From: Diacronema lutheri
Lineage: Eukaryota > Haptophyta > Pavlovophyceae > Pavlovales > Pavlovaceae
Assembly: GCA_019448385.1 (NCBI GenBank)
Contig: JAGTXO010000020.1
Span: 558,001-622,000 of the forward strand
Reading direction: 5' to 3'
Length of the DNA: 64,000 nucleotides
This document shows positions 53,335 to 64,000 of the stretch, piece after piece (position 1 is the stretch's first letter; each line of letters opens with the position of its first letter). The notes under the pieces are model-generated. The model saw only the letters and a list, made by a program, of their open reading frames with translations. It did not search any database and was not told the DNA's origin. The position numbers were made by a program, and so were the translations under genes.

Positions 53335-54827
53335 GCGAGGCCGACGGGCGGCTCTGCGCACACGTCCATCTCACCCAGCGGTGCGTCGACGGCTCGAGCG
53401 CGCTGCACTTTGCGGCGGCGCGCGGGCACGCGCGCGTCGTGACGCTGCTGCTGCGCGCGCGCGCCGACGCGAGCGCGGCGCGACGCGACGGCGCGGCGCC
53501 GCTCGCGCTCGCGTGCGCGCACGGCTGGGTACACGCGGCGCAGCTGCTCGTCGCCGCGCGCGCGAGCCCGCGCGACACGGACGGCGAGGGGCGGACGGCG
53601 CTTCACCGCGCGGCGGCTGGTGGGTCCGCCGCGTGCGTCGCGCTGCTGCTGCTGCTGCTGCTGCGCCCGCCGCCGCGCGCCGATCGCGATGGCGACGGCG
53701 GCGGCGCGGCCGGCGACGCGGTCGACGTGAACGCGGTGGACTGGCGGCGCGGGCGCACGCCGCTGCACGCCGCCGCCGCGCGCGGCCACACCGGCTGCGC
53801 ACTGCTGCTGCTGCGCGCGCGCGCCGACGTCGGCGCAGCCGATGCGCGCGGCGACGGGTGCGCGCCGCTGCACCTCGCGGCCGCGGGCGGGCACGCCGAA
53901 TGCGTCGGCGCGTTGCTCGACGCGGGCGCGGACGAGCGCGCGCGCGCCGCGCACGGCCTCTCGCCGCTGCTCGCCGCCGCAGCGCGCGGCCACGCCGCCG
54001 CCGCACGCGGGCTGCTCGGCGCGCGCGCCGACGTGCGCGGCGCCGACGCGGCGGGCTGCGCGCCGCTTATGCTCGCGGCGCTCGGCGGGCACTTCGAGTG
54101 CGTGCGCGTGCTCCTCGCCGCTTGCGCGCCCATCGGTCAACAGGACGACGCGGGCAGCGACGCGCTCTTCGACGCGTGCCGCTCGGGGCACGCGCCCGTT
54201 GTGAGGCTGCTGCTCGCGCGCGGCGCGGACGCGCGCGGCACGGCGGTGGGCCGAACGAGCGCGCTGATGCACGCGTGCCGTGAGGGCTACGTCGAGGTCG
54301 TCGAGCTGCTCCTCGCGCGCGGCTGCGCCGCCGACGAGGTTGACGACGATGGCTGGAACGCGCTGCACTACGCGGCGAGCGGCGGGCAGCTCAGTTGCGC
54401 GGCCCTCCTCCTCCATCGGCGCGCGCACGTCGACGCGCTCGACGCGCGCGGCGACAGCGCGCTCGTCGTCGCCAAGCTGCGCGCGCACGCCGCGTGCGCG
54501 CGCCTCCTTGTTGAGCATGGCGCCGTCGACCGTGCGGCGCCTATTCGCGTGCCGCGCGGCAGGGGCGCGCAGCCCGCGGCCGAGCGCGCGCGCGCGCGCG
54601 CCGCGTGGGTGCGACGCGCGCCGCCGCGGGCAGGTACGCCGCCATGGCTGGCGAGCTGCTCGCCTCGCTCGCGCGCGCGCTCGTCGCGCCGCGCCCGCGC
54701 GCGGCCGCGCCCGAGGGCGCGCCGCTCGAGCTGGCGGGGCGCTCGTCGGGCGACGCGCGCCCCCCGCCGTAGGCGCGCCCGGACTGCGCGGTGCCGAGGT
54801 GTGTGCTTTCGTCCGGTGCCTGGTTAA
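50007..54827 (+). CDS. STAND/NACHT-like NTPase with about 16 ankyrin repeats
   Basis: A frame of up to 1606 residues from the ATG at 50007. Residues about 50-260 are a STAND-type P-loop NTPase: GRRELLARIDTW, Walker A LLLLGPACSGKTAVVAHLV (75-82 GPACSGKT), Walker B ALLIAIDGVD (about 210) and a LRIVATARASSR sensor-like strand. Helical NACHT/winged-helix-like sequence follows to about 560. A 45-base repeat encodes an acidic GEGEGEDGDG linker (about 695-770). From about 890 there are about 16 ankyrin repeats (ALHEACAAG, ALHAAAAHG, PLHLAAAGGHAECVGALLD, ALHYAASGGQ). The architecture resembles ANKRD50 or NLR-like sensors with an oligomerising NTPase and repeat-based ligand recognition. The last 70 codons are uncertain: another frame after 54635 reads YAAMAGELLASLARALV and stops near 54770, suggesting a small unresolved intron. 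Confidence 0.8.
52083..52320 (+). repeat. 45-bp coding minisatellite, about 5 units
   Basis: Five almost identical 45-base units (core gagggcgagggcgaggatgg) encode GEGEGEDGDGxGGGG in the linker between the NTPase and ankyrin parts. They are nearly unmutated, so the expansion is recent. Confidence 0.9.
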
Positions 54828-55345
54828 ACGTAAACTCGATCTCTCGTGCGGTGAAGTCTCGTGCTTGGGACCGCTGCGCCGCTGCACCATGGGCGCCGGT
54901 GTAGAAACCGTGACGCGAAATGCAAAATTCGAGTCTGACGGTATAGATGGTCAAGCCAAATCCGATCAGGGGCACGATCGCGCCCCGAGTGCAGCGCGGG
55001 CCGTTCGGAAGGACGTCCTTGTGAGGGAGCTCTTCGCGTTTGGCGAGCGGGGGAGCACGACGCGCAGCGTTGCTGCGGCGGCGTGCGGGCGGCGAGCAGC
55101 GGTCGGGCTGCTCGCGACGAGGCCGGAGCAGACGGCGCCGTGGCCGCCGGCGCAGGTGACGCGCGCCGACGAGCCGTAGCGAGCGTCCGTGATCCGCACG
55201 GCGGTTGGAGCGGGCCGGCTGGTGCGGCGCGCTCGGCCACGGGTGGCGGCGTGCACGGTCGTGCCGCGCGCGGCACGCGTCGCCAGCCGCGCGCGACCTG
55301 GGCAGAGCCCGCAAAGCGTCGACCGCTGCGCGGCTCGGCCGTGCG
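54828..55345. other. Convergent intergenic region, candidate Fanzor 3' flank
   Basis: About 520 bases between the 3' ends of the STAND-ankyrin and Fanzor genes. The part at 54800-55000 is clearly less GC-rich. A minus-strand frame here has balanced composition (IVPLIGFGLTIYTVRLEF) but no recognised domain and no clear exon borders. In Fanzor/TnpB loci the guide (omega) RNA is encoded at or beyond the nuclease 3' end, so this is where one would look; no such RNA can be recognised by eye. Confidence 0.4.
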
Positions 55346-58300
55346 TCAACGCCGGCCGCGCTTCGGCCCGCGCGCGCTGCCGCCGCCGGCACTGGCGCTG
55401 GCAGCTCCGCGGGCGGGGGTGCGGGCGCGAGAGCCGCCGCCGCCACCGCCGCCGCGCCCGCCGCCGTCGTCGCCACCGCCGTCGCCGCCGCCGCCTCCCC
55501 CGCCGTCATCGTCGTCGTCGCCGCCGCCGCCTCCGTCGCCGTCGCCGTCGCCGTCGCCCTCGCCGCCGCCGCCGTCGCCGCTGCCATCGTCGTCGTCGTC
55601 GTCGTCGCCCTCGTCGTCGCCCTCGTCGTCGCCGTCGCACTCGTCGTCGCAGTCGTCGCCCTCGCCGTGCACCATGCGCTCCTCACGCTCCCACACCTCG
55701 CCGCGCGCCCACCAGGCGAGCACGAGGGCAAAGCGCTCAGGCGTCGACGTGGTGTCGCGCCCGGCCGCGTGCGCCGCCATGTCGTGCACGTCGTAGAAGA
55801 TGTTGCGCGCGGCGTTGTAGTCGCGGTGCACGGGCTTCTTGCCGCCGTTGCACGCCGGGCAGATGACGAGCGCGTGCACCGTGCGCGTGCCGCCCTTTGC
55901 CACGGGCAGGCGCGGGTTCTGCGCGAGCTCCGCGCCGCAGCGCTGCAGCCTGCCGCCCTTGGCGAGCCGCGGCATCGAGCAGTGCATCGACGTGTACGGC
56001 TCGGGCACGAAGACGGCCGCGACGCCGCGCCGCCGCAGCTCGCGCAGCAGCCCCACCTGGAAGGCGGGCGGCGCGCCCTTGGGCTGCGCGCCCTTGTGGT
56101 CGCGCAGCCACTTGCCCACGCACACGAGCAGCCGGTCGCGCGTCACGCCGTCGACACAGTGCGCCGCGATGAGCGCCTCGGCGACGCGCGCCGCGTTGGA
56201 CCGCCCGCCGCTGTCGCGCCGCCAGCGCTCCTTCCGGCGCGCCGGCGCGTCGTACACGTGCTCGGCGGCGCGCTCGCGCACCCGCGCGCTCTCGCGGTGG
56301 AAGGCGTGGAACTCGCCCTCGCCGAGCACCTTGGCGCTGTGCGCCTCGCCAAGCCGCGCCTCGTCCGCCTCCACGCTGAACTCCTCGCCGCGCCCGTCCT
56401 TGCGCACGCGCCGCCGCGCCGCGTTGGTCTTGGCCGTCTCGCGCGCAAAGCCCGCGGCGCGCGCGCGCGCGCGCTGCGTGAACTGCCGCCAGACGGCCGC
56501 CCGCCCGACGTGCGCAGAGTAGGTGGTGATGTTGCCCATGTTCGGGTCGGCCGCGACGACGACCGCCGCCTCGACGTCGATCGCCCGCCGCAGCTCGGAG
56601 CCGAGCGCGACGGCGATGCGCCCGTCCGGCCGGCGCCAGCGGTGCAGGACGCCCGAGCCGCCGGCCGGCGCCTGCGCCTTCGGCACGAGGACGGTCCCGA
56701 CGGCGTGCACGGCGACGCCATCTGTCACCACCGACTTGACGGGCTGCCGGCCCGGGAGCGGCACGCGCGGCAGCGGCGCGAGGCCAACCCACGAGCGCCG
56801 CGCGTGCCACGGCAGATCGGCCGGCGGCCGCTCGCGCCCGGCGTAGTCGAAGACGCGGTTGGAGATGTCGAAGCGCGTCGCAAAGACCGCGTACCTGACG
56901 CGCACGTCCGACATCGGCGGGGTGTTGCCGTTTGTGCCTGTCCACTTGATCGGCTCGCCATCGTGGTCGCGCAGGTCCAGCGCCTTGAGCCGCGCGCGCA
57001 GCTCCTTGCGCTCGTCATCCGAAAGCGTCACCCAGATGGCGCTCGCGGCGAAGCGCACGTTGCGCGGCACCTGCGCGCAGCGCGCGGCGCGCGAGCGCGC
57101 GGGCGCGTGACCAACCTGGCCGCGGGGCGGCGCGCACGGCGGCGGCGCGCGCGCGCTTGGGCCCTCGGCGGCGGCAGCGGCAGCCACGCCTCGCGCGCAC
57201 ATTGTGCGTGCGCAGCGGCGCCACATTGTACCGCGGCGGCCGTCCGGTCAGCTGCGTGTGGATGTGCGCGAGCCGGCAGAGCAGCGCCTGCCCCTCGGCC
57301 ACGTGCTGCAGGGTGCGGATCTGCACGAGGAAGTAGCGCGTCGTGTGCCGGTCGTAGTTCCACCTTTTCGTGGGCGTGCACTTGTAGTCGATCTTGTGGA
57401 GGACCATGTCGGGCAGGTGGCGGTCGAGCGCGGCGGGGCAGCCGACGCGCGCGCCCTCCACGTCGCCGCGCAGCAGCCGCTCGCACAGCTCGCGCACGCG
57501 CGCGTTTCGCTGCATCTCGGGCAGCGCGACGAGCGCCTCGTCGCGCTCGACTGCCGCGCGGACGACGTCGCGGAGCAGCCCGTTCACGACGCGCGATGGA
57601 TGCATCAGGCACGCGGTGGACACCTGCGTCGCCTCCGCCTCGAGGATCTCCGTGAGGCCCACCGCGCAGACGGGCTGGACGCCCTCGGCCATCTCGCCGA
57701 CGGCGCGCGCCGTCGCCGCCTTGGTCTGCGCGGCGGCTTGCTCGGCGGGCTTGCCTCGGGGCGCTGCACCGTACGTGCTCTCGTCCTTGTGCCAGCCGAT
57801 GGCCGAGAAGATCGCACGGACGGTTCCCTTGTCCATCGTGGTCGACGTGTGCACGCTGGTCGACGGGCCGCCCGACGCCGCGCCGACGGCCTGCGCGCTC
57901 GCCACCGCAGCCTCGTCGCGCACCACCTTGTTGATGACGCGGTACGCCTGTGTCGTGAGCCTGTGCACGGCCGCCGCGATGCGCCGCAGCTCCTTCCGCG
58001 CACCGGGCTGCGCCGTCACCGCCTGCGGCCCCGCGTTGAGCGTCGAGCGCTTGACCACGAAGCCCGGGAGCACGCTGCCGCGCGTGCGCGCCGTCGCGCC
58101 GCCGGCGGCGCGCGCGCTCGGCGCAGCGGGCTCGTCCACGCGCGCGCGCTCGACGCCGCGCGCGCGTGGAACGCTCGGCGCGCGCGCGCCCGCGGCGTCG
58201 CGCGCGCTCGCGGCGGCACCCGCCGCGGCGCGCTTGCCCGCGGCGCCCGACTCGCCGTGCGCGCGAAGCGGCGCCGACGCCAATGCCGACGCCGCGCCCG

Positions 58301-61300
58301 CGCCGCCGCTGCCGCTGCCCGATACGCCCGCGCGCCGCTTCTGCTCGTCGCGCGTCTTGCGGAACTGGGCGACGAGGTCGCTGCTCACGTTGGCCTCAGG
58401 CTCCCACGTGTCGGCGCTCTCGTCGTAGCCCCGCCACCTGATCCGGAACTGGAACGTCACCTTCTTGCCCGCCTTGCGGCGCTCGTCGACGACCGCCTCG
58501 ACCTCGTACGTGCGCGCCTCCTCGTCGACGCTCGCGCCCGCCGCGCTCGCGCCCGTGTCCGGCCACCCAGCGACCGTGCCGCCCAGCCTCTCGGCGGCCG
58601 CGCGCAGCTGCCGCTCGCGCTGGGCGGCCGCGGCGCCTCGCGCGACCAGCGCGGGCAGCATGCCCGCGCCGCCCGCGAGGCCGTGCGCGCCGACGCTGGC
58701 GGTCATCAGCGCGTCGAGGCACGCGAACGTTGCGAGCGCACGCGCGCCATCGTCGCCGCCGCGCGGCTGCGAGCGCACGACGGGCGATGGCCGCGGCTCC
58801 CCCTCGGCCGCGAGCAGCGGCCAGATCGCACTGGCCAGCGCGACGGCATGCGCGCCGACCGCGACGGCCACGTCCGCGTCGAGCGGCGCAAAGTCGTAGC
58901 GCACGAGCGCGGCCGGGCGCGAGTCGTCCGTCGGCCGGTCGGCGACGAGCAGCCCGACCGGGCGCGGCGGCTCGCCGGACGGCGCGGCGACGGGCACGCA
59001 GAGGAGCACGACGAGCAGGCGCGGCGTGCCGCCGAGCAGCGCGCGCGCGGCATCCGCCCCGTCGGCTCCGCCGCGCGCGGCCGCGGCGAGCAGCTCGGCC
59101 GCGCGCGTCGGGCCCAGCGCCGTGCGCGCGTCCTTGCGCGCGCGTGCGCGGGCCGTGTACGCGGCGCAGGCGTCGTCGAGCACCGCCGCGCTGGGCGCGG
59201 TGCCAGTCGTCGCCCACGCGCGCAGCGCGTCGCGCACCCGCGTGACGATCGCCTGGTCGACCGCCGCCTCGCCGGCAGCGTGCGCCGGCGCGCACGCCGG
59301 CGGTGCGGCGGCAGGCGCGAGCGCGGGCGCGCCGTCGGCGCCGTCAACGCCGACGGCGCCGTCGGCGCGCCGCCACGCGAGCTTCGCCTCGATCTGCTGC
59401 CGGACGGCGTGGCAGTGCCGGTCGATGCCGCGCGCGTCGTCGAGCGCGGCCAGCGCGTCCTCAGCGGCGGGACGGCCGCTCGCGTCCGCGACGGCCTGCA
59501 GGCAGAGCAGCGCGGCCGCACGCGCGTTGCACGCGCTCTGCGGCTCGGGCGCGAGCGCGAGCTCGAGCTCGAGCGGCGACGCGCCTCGCGCCGCGGCGAT
59601 CGCGTCCATCAGCACGTCCAACCGCTGCACCAGCGCCCTGTGCGCGTCGCGCGGCGCGCCCGTCGACGGCGCGCGCGAGCGCGTCGCCACGAGCCCGAGC
59701 GCGCGCGCCGGCGCGCCCGCCGGCGTGTGCAGCACGAGCAGCGCCGCGCCCGCCAAGCTCGCGTTGCGCGTGACGAGCGCGAAGATGCGCGTCGCCTCGT
59801 GCGCGCCCACCGACGCCCAGATCGCAGCGCGATCGGCGTCCGTCTGCGCGTCGCACAGGTCGCGCACGTCGTCCGGCGCGAGCAGCGCGCCGCCGCCGGC
59901 GGAGCGCGCGACGATCGCCCGCGCCTCCGCCACGAAGACGGCCTGCGGCAGGTCGGCGTGGCGCGCGTCGACGATGGCGCGCGTCGCGTGCACGCCGAGC
60001 TCCACGCCGCGGTAGAAGGCGCGCGCGTTGGCCGCGCGCGCGTGCGCCGGCCGTCCGTCCGCGTTGCGCCTCGCGCGCGCCTGCTTGCTCGTGCGCGCGA
60101 GGCCGTCGCGTGGCGGTGGCGGCAGCGTGGCGAGGAAGCGCGCGGCGGGCGGCGGCGCGCGCACGCCGCGCTGCCGCCGTGCGATGGCCGCGAGCCGCCG
60201 GCCCGCCGCGCTGCCGCCCGCGCCGACGTGCTGCCGGCGGCCGAGCGCCGCCGGTGGCGGCGGCGGCGGCGGCGCGGCGGCGGGCGGCGGCGCGACGGCG
60301 GGCGGCGGCGCGGCGGCGGGCGGCGGCGCGGCGGTGGGCGGCGGCGCGGCGGCGGGCGGCAGCGGCGGCGGCGCGGCGGCGACGGCAGCACCAGTCGGCT
60401 TGTCCGCCCACGCACCCGAGACGCTGTCCCAGGCCTTGCCCGGTGGCGCGCGCCCACGCGGCCGCGGGTGGCGGGCTCGAGCGGCGGGGGGCGGGCGGCC
60501 GGCGCGCCAGTCGAAGACAGGTGCAACCGTGGCGGCAGGCGCCGAGTGCAGCGCGTCGGTCACAGAGCGCGTGGTGCGCGCGGCGACCGTGGCGCGCATG
60601 GCGGGCGGGCGGTGAGCAGCGCCCGCCGGCGCGCCGGCGGGCGCGGCAGCCGGCGCGCCGGCGGGCGCGGCCGCCTCGAGCCCGGCGGAGGCGCCGCGCT
60701 TGCGCTTGCGCGTGCCGCCGCGCGTGCGCCTGCGCGCGCGCCCGCCGCGCGCCCGTTCGGCCTGCGCGTCGCCAGCCGCGTCGCCGGCCGCGTCGCCGCG
60801 CCGCACGTAGACGATCGCGAACGCCTCCTCGCCGGTCCCGTCGACGCCGCCGCGCGCGCGGCGCAGGACCGACCGCCACTGCAGCCGCCGCGCGCGGCCG
60901 GGCTCGCACGCAAACCAGCGCCCACCGCGCCTGACGACGGCCACAAAGTCGTCGTCGCGCCGCCCGCGCCGGCGCGTGCGCAGCAGCACGCACTGCACGT
61001 CGAGCCAGCCCTCGTGCCAGTCGGCCGTGCTGGGGGCGACGCGAATCGACTGCGGGAGCTCGACGCCAAAGCCGGCGAGCCGCACGATGTGCGCGACGAT
61101 GACGCTCGAAATGGCGGGGGCGCTCGACGGGTCGCCCGCTGCAGCGAGCACCGCCCCGCCCCAGTGCTCACGCGTGACGCAATCCGCGTCCTCGACGTGC
61201 ACGTGCGCCACGCTCGCGCCGAGCTGGTGCAGCAACGCGCAGATGTCGGCGTCGACCGTCCTCTCCTCCTCGGCCGCCTCGGCCGTGCCGCGGGCGGCGG

Positions 61301-64000
61301 CGTCGCCCGCCGGCTGCCCGAGGTACGCGATCGCCCGCTCGACGGCCGCGCGCTCCGCACGCGCTGCGCTGTCGATCGCCGCATTGCCGACGGGCGCGCG
61401 CAGCGCCGCGATCGCGTCTTGCAACGCCGTCGCGTCGCCCGTCGCCGCCGCCGCCGTCACCGCCGCCGCGCTCGCGGTGCCGTGCGCGACGGCGTGCAGC
61501 GCGGCGGCGCGCGCGGCGGGGATGCGCCCGTCCAGCGCGAGCACGAGCGGCGGCCCGGCCGGCGTCTGCTGCCGCCGGTGCCGCCGGCTCGCAGCCGGGT
61601 GGTCGGCGCGCGCGCGCTCGAGCCGCGCGCGCCGCTCGACGACGCGCGCCCAGAAGGCCTGCACCCTCGGCTGCGCGAATGCAAGCCAGCCGGCGCCGCG
61701 CGTCACGACGTGCACGACGATCCGGTCCTCGTGCCTGAGGTACTGCACGTAGAGCGCTTTGCGCACGCCGAGGACGTGCATGCCGAGCTGCAGCTGATCG
61801 CGGTGCGGCTGCGGCGGCCCGTCCTCGTGCGCCGTGGCGCCCGCCTTGGTGAGCGTCTTCACCTCGACGAGGACCTGCTCGTTGTTTTCGGGGAGGATGG
61901 CGAGCCCGTCCGGCGAGAAGGCGAACGGCGCGCTCTTGTCGTGCGGGTCCGCACGCACCATCGGCAGGTTGCACACGACGGTGATGCCGTACGCGGCCGC
62001 CAGCTTGCGCAGCGCGACGGCCTCGCCGAGGATGCCCGCGGTCGTCGCCTTGGTCCGCACCTCGCGCCGCCGCCGGTGCACGTACTCGTCGGTGAGCGTC
62101 TCGTGCGCGACGCCGGCGTTGTCGTTCACGACGTCGCCAACCTTGCTGCCCGTGACCTCCTCCCATCGCTCGTCGTGCCAGCGCGGGCTGCGCTGCGCGG
62201 GCGCGCCCGCGCCGACGGCGTCGAGCACGCGGCGCAGCGCTGTGCCGTCGGGCGCAGCAGGCACGCGCGCGCGGTCCTGGGCCTCGCGAGCGTCGAGGAC
62301 GCAGCCCGTAGTGGAATGTTGGGGTAGGTCGAGCTTGCTCGCCTCGCCGTAGCGGCTCTCCAGCTGGCGCGGTGCGTCGGCAGGGCCGCCGTCCGTGCGC
62401 GCACCCGACGCGCCCGCCAGTGCACGGGGCGCAGCGTCCGAGGCGCCCGCCGCGCCCGCGCCGCCGCCAATCGCGCCAGCGCACGCGCGCGCCGCGACCT
62501 GCGGACGGCCAGCCGCAGGGACCTCGTCCGCTCGGCCGGCCGCTGCGTCGGCCGTCCGCTTGGCCACCTCGCGCACGTCTCCGAGCGCGAGCGTGGCTGG
62601 CGCCGTCGAGCTCCCGTGGCGTTTGTCCCAAAATTTGAGCAGCCCGCCAAGGAAGGGCGTGCCCGTCGGGCGGTCCTCGGGCACCTCCGCCAGGATCGCG
62701 TCGACGCGCAGCGCGGCCGCCACATCGCAGAACGCGCGCGCGGCGCGCGCCATCCGCTCGGCGCGCGCGCCGCCGTCGTCCGCCGCGCGGCGGATGGCGT
62801 GGCTCACGTGCGCGACGCGGAGCGAGACGACGGCGTGCGCCGGCGCGTCGGCGCCCGTGCCGAGCGTGTGCCGCCGGATGGCCAGCTGCCCATCGCCCAT
62901 GCGCGGCGGCAGCGACGCGCACGCCGCGACGGTCGTCGTGCCGGCCGCGCTGTCGCACAGCCAGCTCGCCTCGCCGCCGCCCGCAAACTCAAAGGTCGCG
63001 AAGCCCTCGCGGCCGAAAAGCGCGACGAAGTGGTCGAGCACCGCCTTGTTGATCGCGCGCGCCGCCGGCCGCGTCGATGCGCCGCGGGCAGCGCCACCCG
63101 CCGCGCCGCGCGCATCGCTGCACGTCGCAGGGCAGGTGCAGCCGGACGCGCGCACGCCGTCCGACCGCGTCCGCGGCAGCTCGAGCTCGCGCACCTTGGG
63201 GCAGAACCAGAGCGGGTTGGACGCCTCGAGGCACAGCACGACGAGCCGCCCGTCCGTGCCGGCCAGCGCGCGCGCGTCGCGCAGCAGCTCGACGGCGAGC
63301 TCGGACGTCGCCGCGTGCACCGCCGGCTCGCCCGTCGCGCGGTCGGGCGGGAAGAGGCCGCCGCCGACGAGCGGGCTGGGGCAGCGGCCGAGCATTACGA
63401 GCAGCGGCGGCGGCGGCGTCTGCGGCGCCTGCTGCCCGACCGCAGCCGCCGTCAGCCCGGCCAGGTCGGAGCTCGTGCGGAGGGCCTTGAGCGCGACGCG
63501 CGAGCCGGTGCCCGCCTGCTCGGAAAACGTGGCGAGCATGGCGCACGTGCTCGCCCTCGCGCCGCACTGCCAGCTGACGCGCGCGAGGAGGCCTTCCAGC
63601 GTGTCGTTTTCGCGCGGCCGCGTGACCGCGTCGAGCGCCGCCGGGCCGAGCTGGAGGCTGCCGGGCGTGACGCACAGCACCGCCTCGTGGTAGGCGCGCA
63701 GCAGCTCCCTCGGCAGCTGCTCGGCGGGCGTCGCCGCCTGCTCGCCCACCCACCGTACACCGTGGCCGCCGTCGCCCGCGCCCGCGAGCCGGACCGCCGG
63801 CCCGCCCGTGATCGCCGAGGTCGGTGGCGTGCCGAGCGCGTCGACGAGCGCGCGCACGGGCGCGACACGCCTGCGCGCAGCGTCCGCGCCGACGGCGAGC
63901 GCGGCGATCTGAGCGCCCTCCCATGCGCGCTCCCTCGCGTCGTCCCGCGCGGCCGCCGGCGCGGCGCCCGGCCGCGCGCCGGGCGGCACCGCGCACGCCG
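55346..64000 (-). CDS. Giant PD-(D/E)XK nuclease / chromodomain / Fanzor fusion protein (5' partial)
   Basis: Two exons, from beyond 64000 to 57201 and 57070-55346 (GT-AG intron of 130 bases), at least 2840 residues; the 5' end is outside the window. A YqaJ-like PD-(D/E)XK fold lies at about 62050-61650: GILGEAVAL, FSPDGLA, VLVEVKTL and DQLQLGMHVLG. A chromodomain at about 58520-58370 reads YEVEAVVDERR, FRIRWRGYDESADTWEPE. From about 58060 sequence follows Fanzor (eukaryotic TnpB): an N-terminal helical part, YNVAPLRTHN|VPRNVRFAAS across the intron, RuvC Asp in VVAADPNMGNITTY (about 56540), Glu in VFVPEPYTSMHC (about 55990), and CPACNGGKKPVHRDYNAARN with the zinc pair and final Asp (about 55830). 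The first zinc pair is degraded (CSMP). An Asp/Gly tail ends the protein. Fanzors are RNA-guided DNA nucleases carried by mobile elements; activity here is inferred. Confidence 0.75.
55430..55680 (-). repeat. Simple repeat encoding the acidic Asp/Gly tail of the Fanzor protein
   Basis: GTC/GCC/GCCGTC-type trinucleotide and hexanucleotide repeats on the plus strand are read on the minus strand as runs of Asp, Gly and Glu. The end of the tail is basic (GPKRGRR). Confidence 0.8.
60240..60380 (-). repeat. GCGGCGGGCGGCG repeat encoding a Pro/Ala linker
   Basis: Tandem 15-base units (ggcggcggcgcggcg and variants) encode AAPPP repeats between the N-terminal nuclease part and the chromodomain-Fanzor part of the giant protein. 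This is a probable flexible hinge. Confidence 0.8.

Noticed and set aside
51789-54890. 1033-codon open frame on the minus strand opposite the ankyrin gene
   Set aside because: It mirrors the ankyrin repeat codons and has no motif of its own.
57204-62327. 1707-codon open frame on the plus strand opposite the Fanzor gene
   Set aside because: Arg/Ala-rich composition without domains; it is a shadow of the GC-rich minus-strand gene.

Overview
The window is nuclear DNA of a eukaryotic microbe. It is extremely GC-rich, with third codon positions almost always G or C. It carries spliced genes for core eukaryotic proteins: the DNA polymerase alpha catalytic subunit, RAD54, the Pol I factor TAF1B/Rrn7 and a kinesin. 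A TPR protein with a signal peptide followed by an RR-containing transit region points to a plastid behind a secondary membrane. The overall style fits a unicellular alga such as a haptophyte (perhaps pavlophyte-like); that assignment is inference. Because GC is so high, long shadow ORFs cover both strands, so genes were chosen by recognisable domains, splice-site agreement and, where possible, comparison of copies within the window.

Layout. 0-3.1 kb: start of an unknown minus-strand gene, then a TAF1B/Rrn7-like gene. 3.3-7.4 kb: minus-strand gene whose spliced product joins a nucleoside hydrolase, six membrane helices and a TIR-like domain. 7.8-8.9 kb: unknown tail-anchored protein. 9.2-12.2 kb: RAD54 in three exons. 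12.3-13.0 kb: a roughly 200-bp imperfect inverted repeat. 13.3-16.5 kb: divergent pair of a GT90 (CAP10) glycosyltransferase and a plastid-type TPR protein. 16.8-26.9 kb: DNA polymerase alpha in 20 exons, with introns full of simple repeats. 27.5-31.1 kb: coiled-coil/polyproline membrane protein with two WSC-like domains. 31.4-32.2 kb: GNAT acetyltransferase. 33.1-37.1 kb: second copy of the nucleoside hydrolase-TIR-like fusion. 37.1-43.7 kb: less GC-rich, gene-poor stretch with long G/C homopolymers. 43.7-54.8 kb: divergent kinesin, an unknown protein, an OTU cysteine protease and a STAND/NACHT-like NTPase with about 16 ankyrin repeats. 55.3-64 kb: a giant ORF, open at the window edge, that combines a YqaJ-type PD-(D/E)XK nuclease fold, a chromodomain and a C-terminal Fanzor (eukaryotic TnpB) nuclease.

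Three things stand out. First, two copies of a nucleoside hydrolase / 6-TM / TIR-like fusion, in which the last hydrolase motif is rebuilt across an intron at the same position in both copies; this suggests a membrane protein linking nucleoside or NAD-type chemistry to signalling. Second, a Fanzor fused to a chromodomain and a second nuclease fold, which looks like a mobile-element protein with a chromatin-targeting module. Third, a STAND-ankyrin protein and an OTU protease lie next to it. Whether these form a defence or signalling neighbourhood is not shown by the sequence. No rRNA, tRNA or CRISPR array was recognised.
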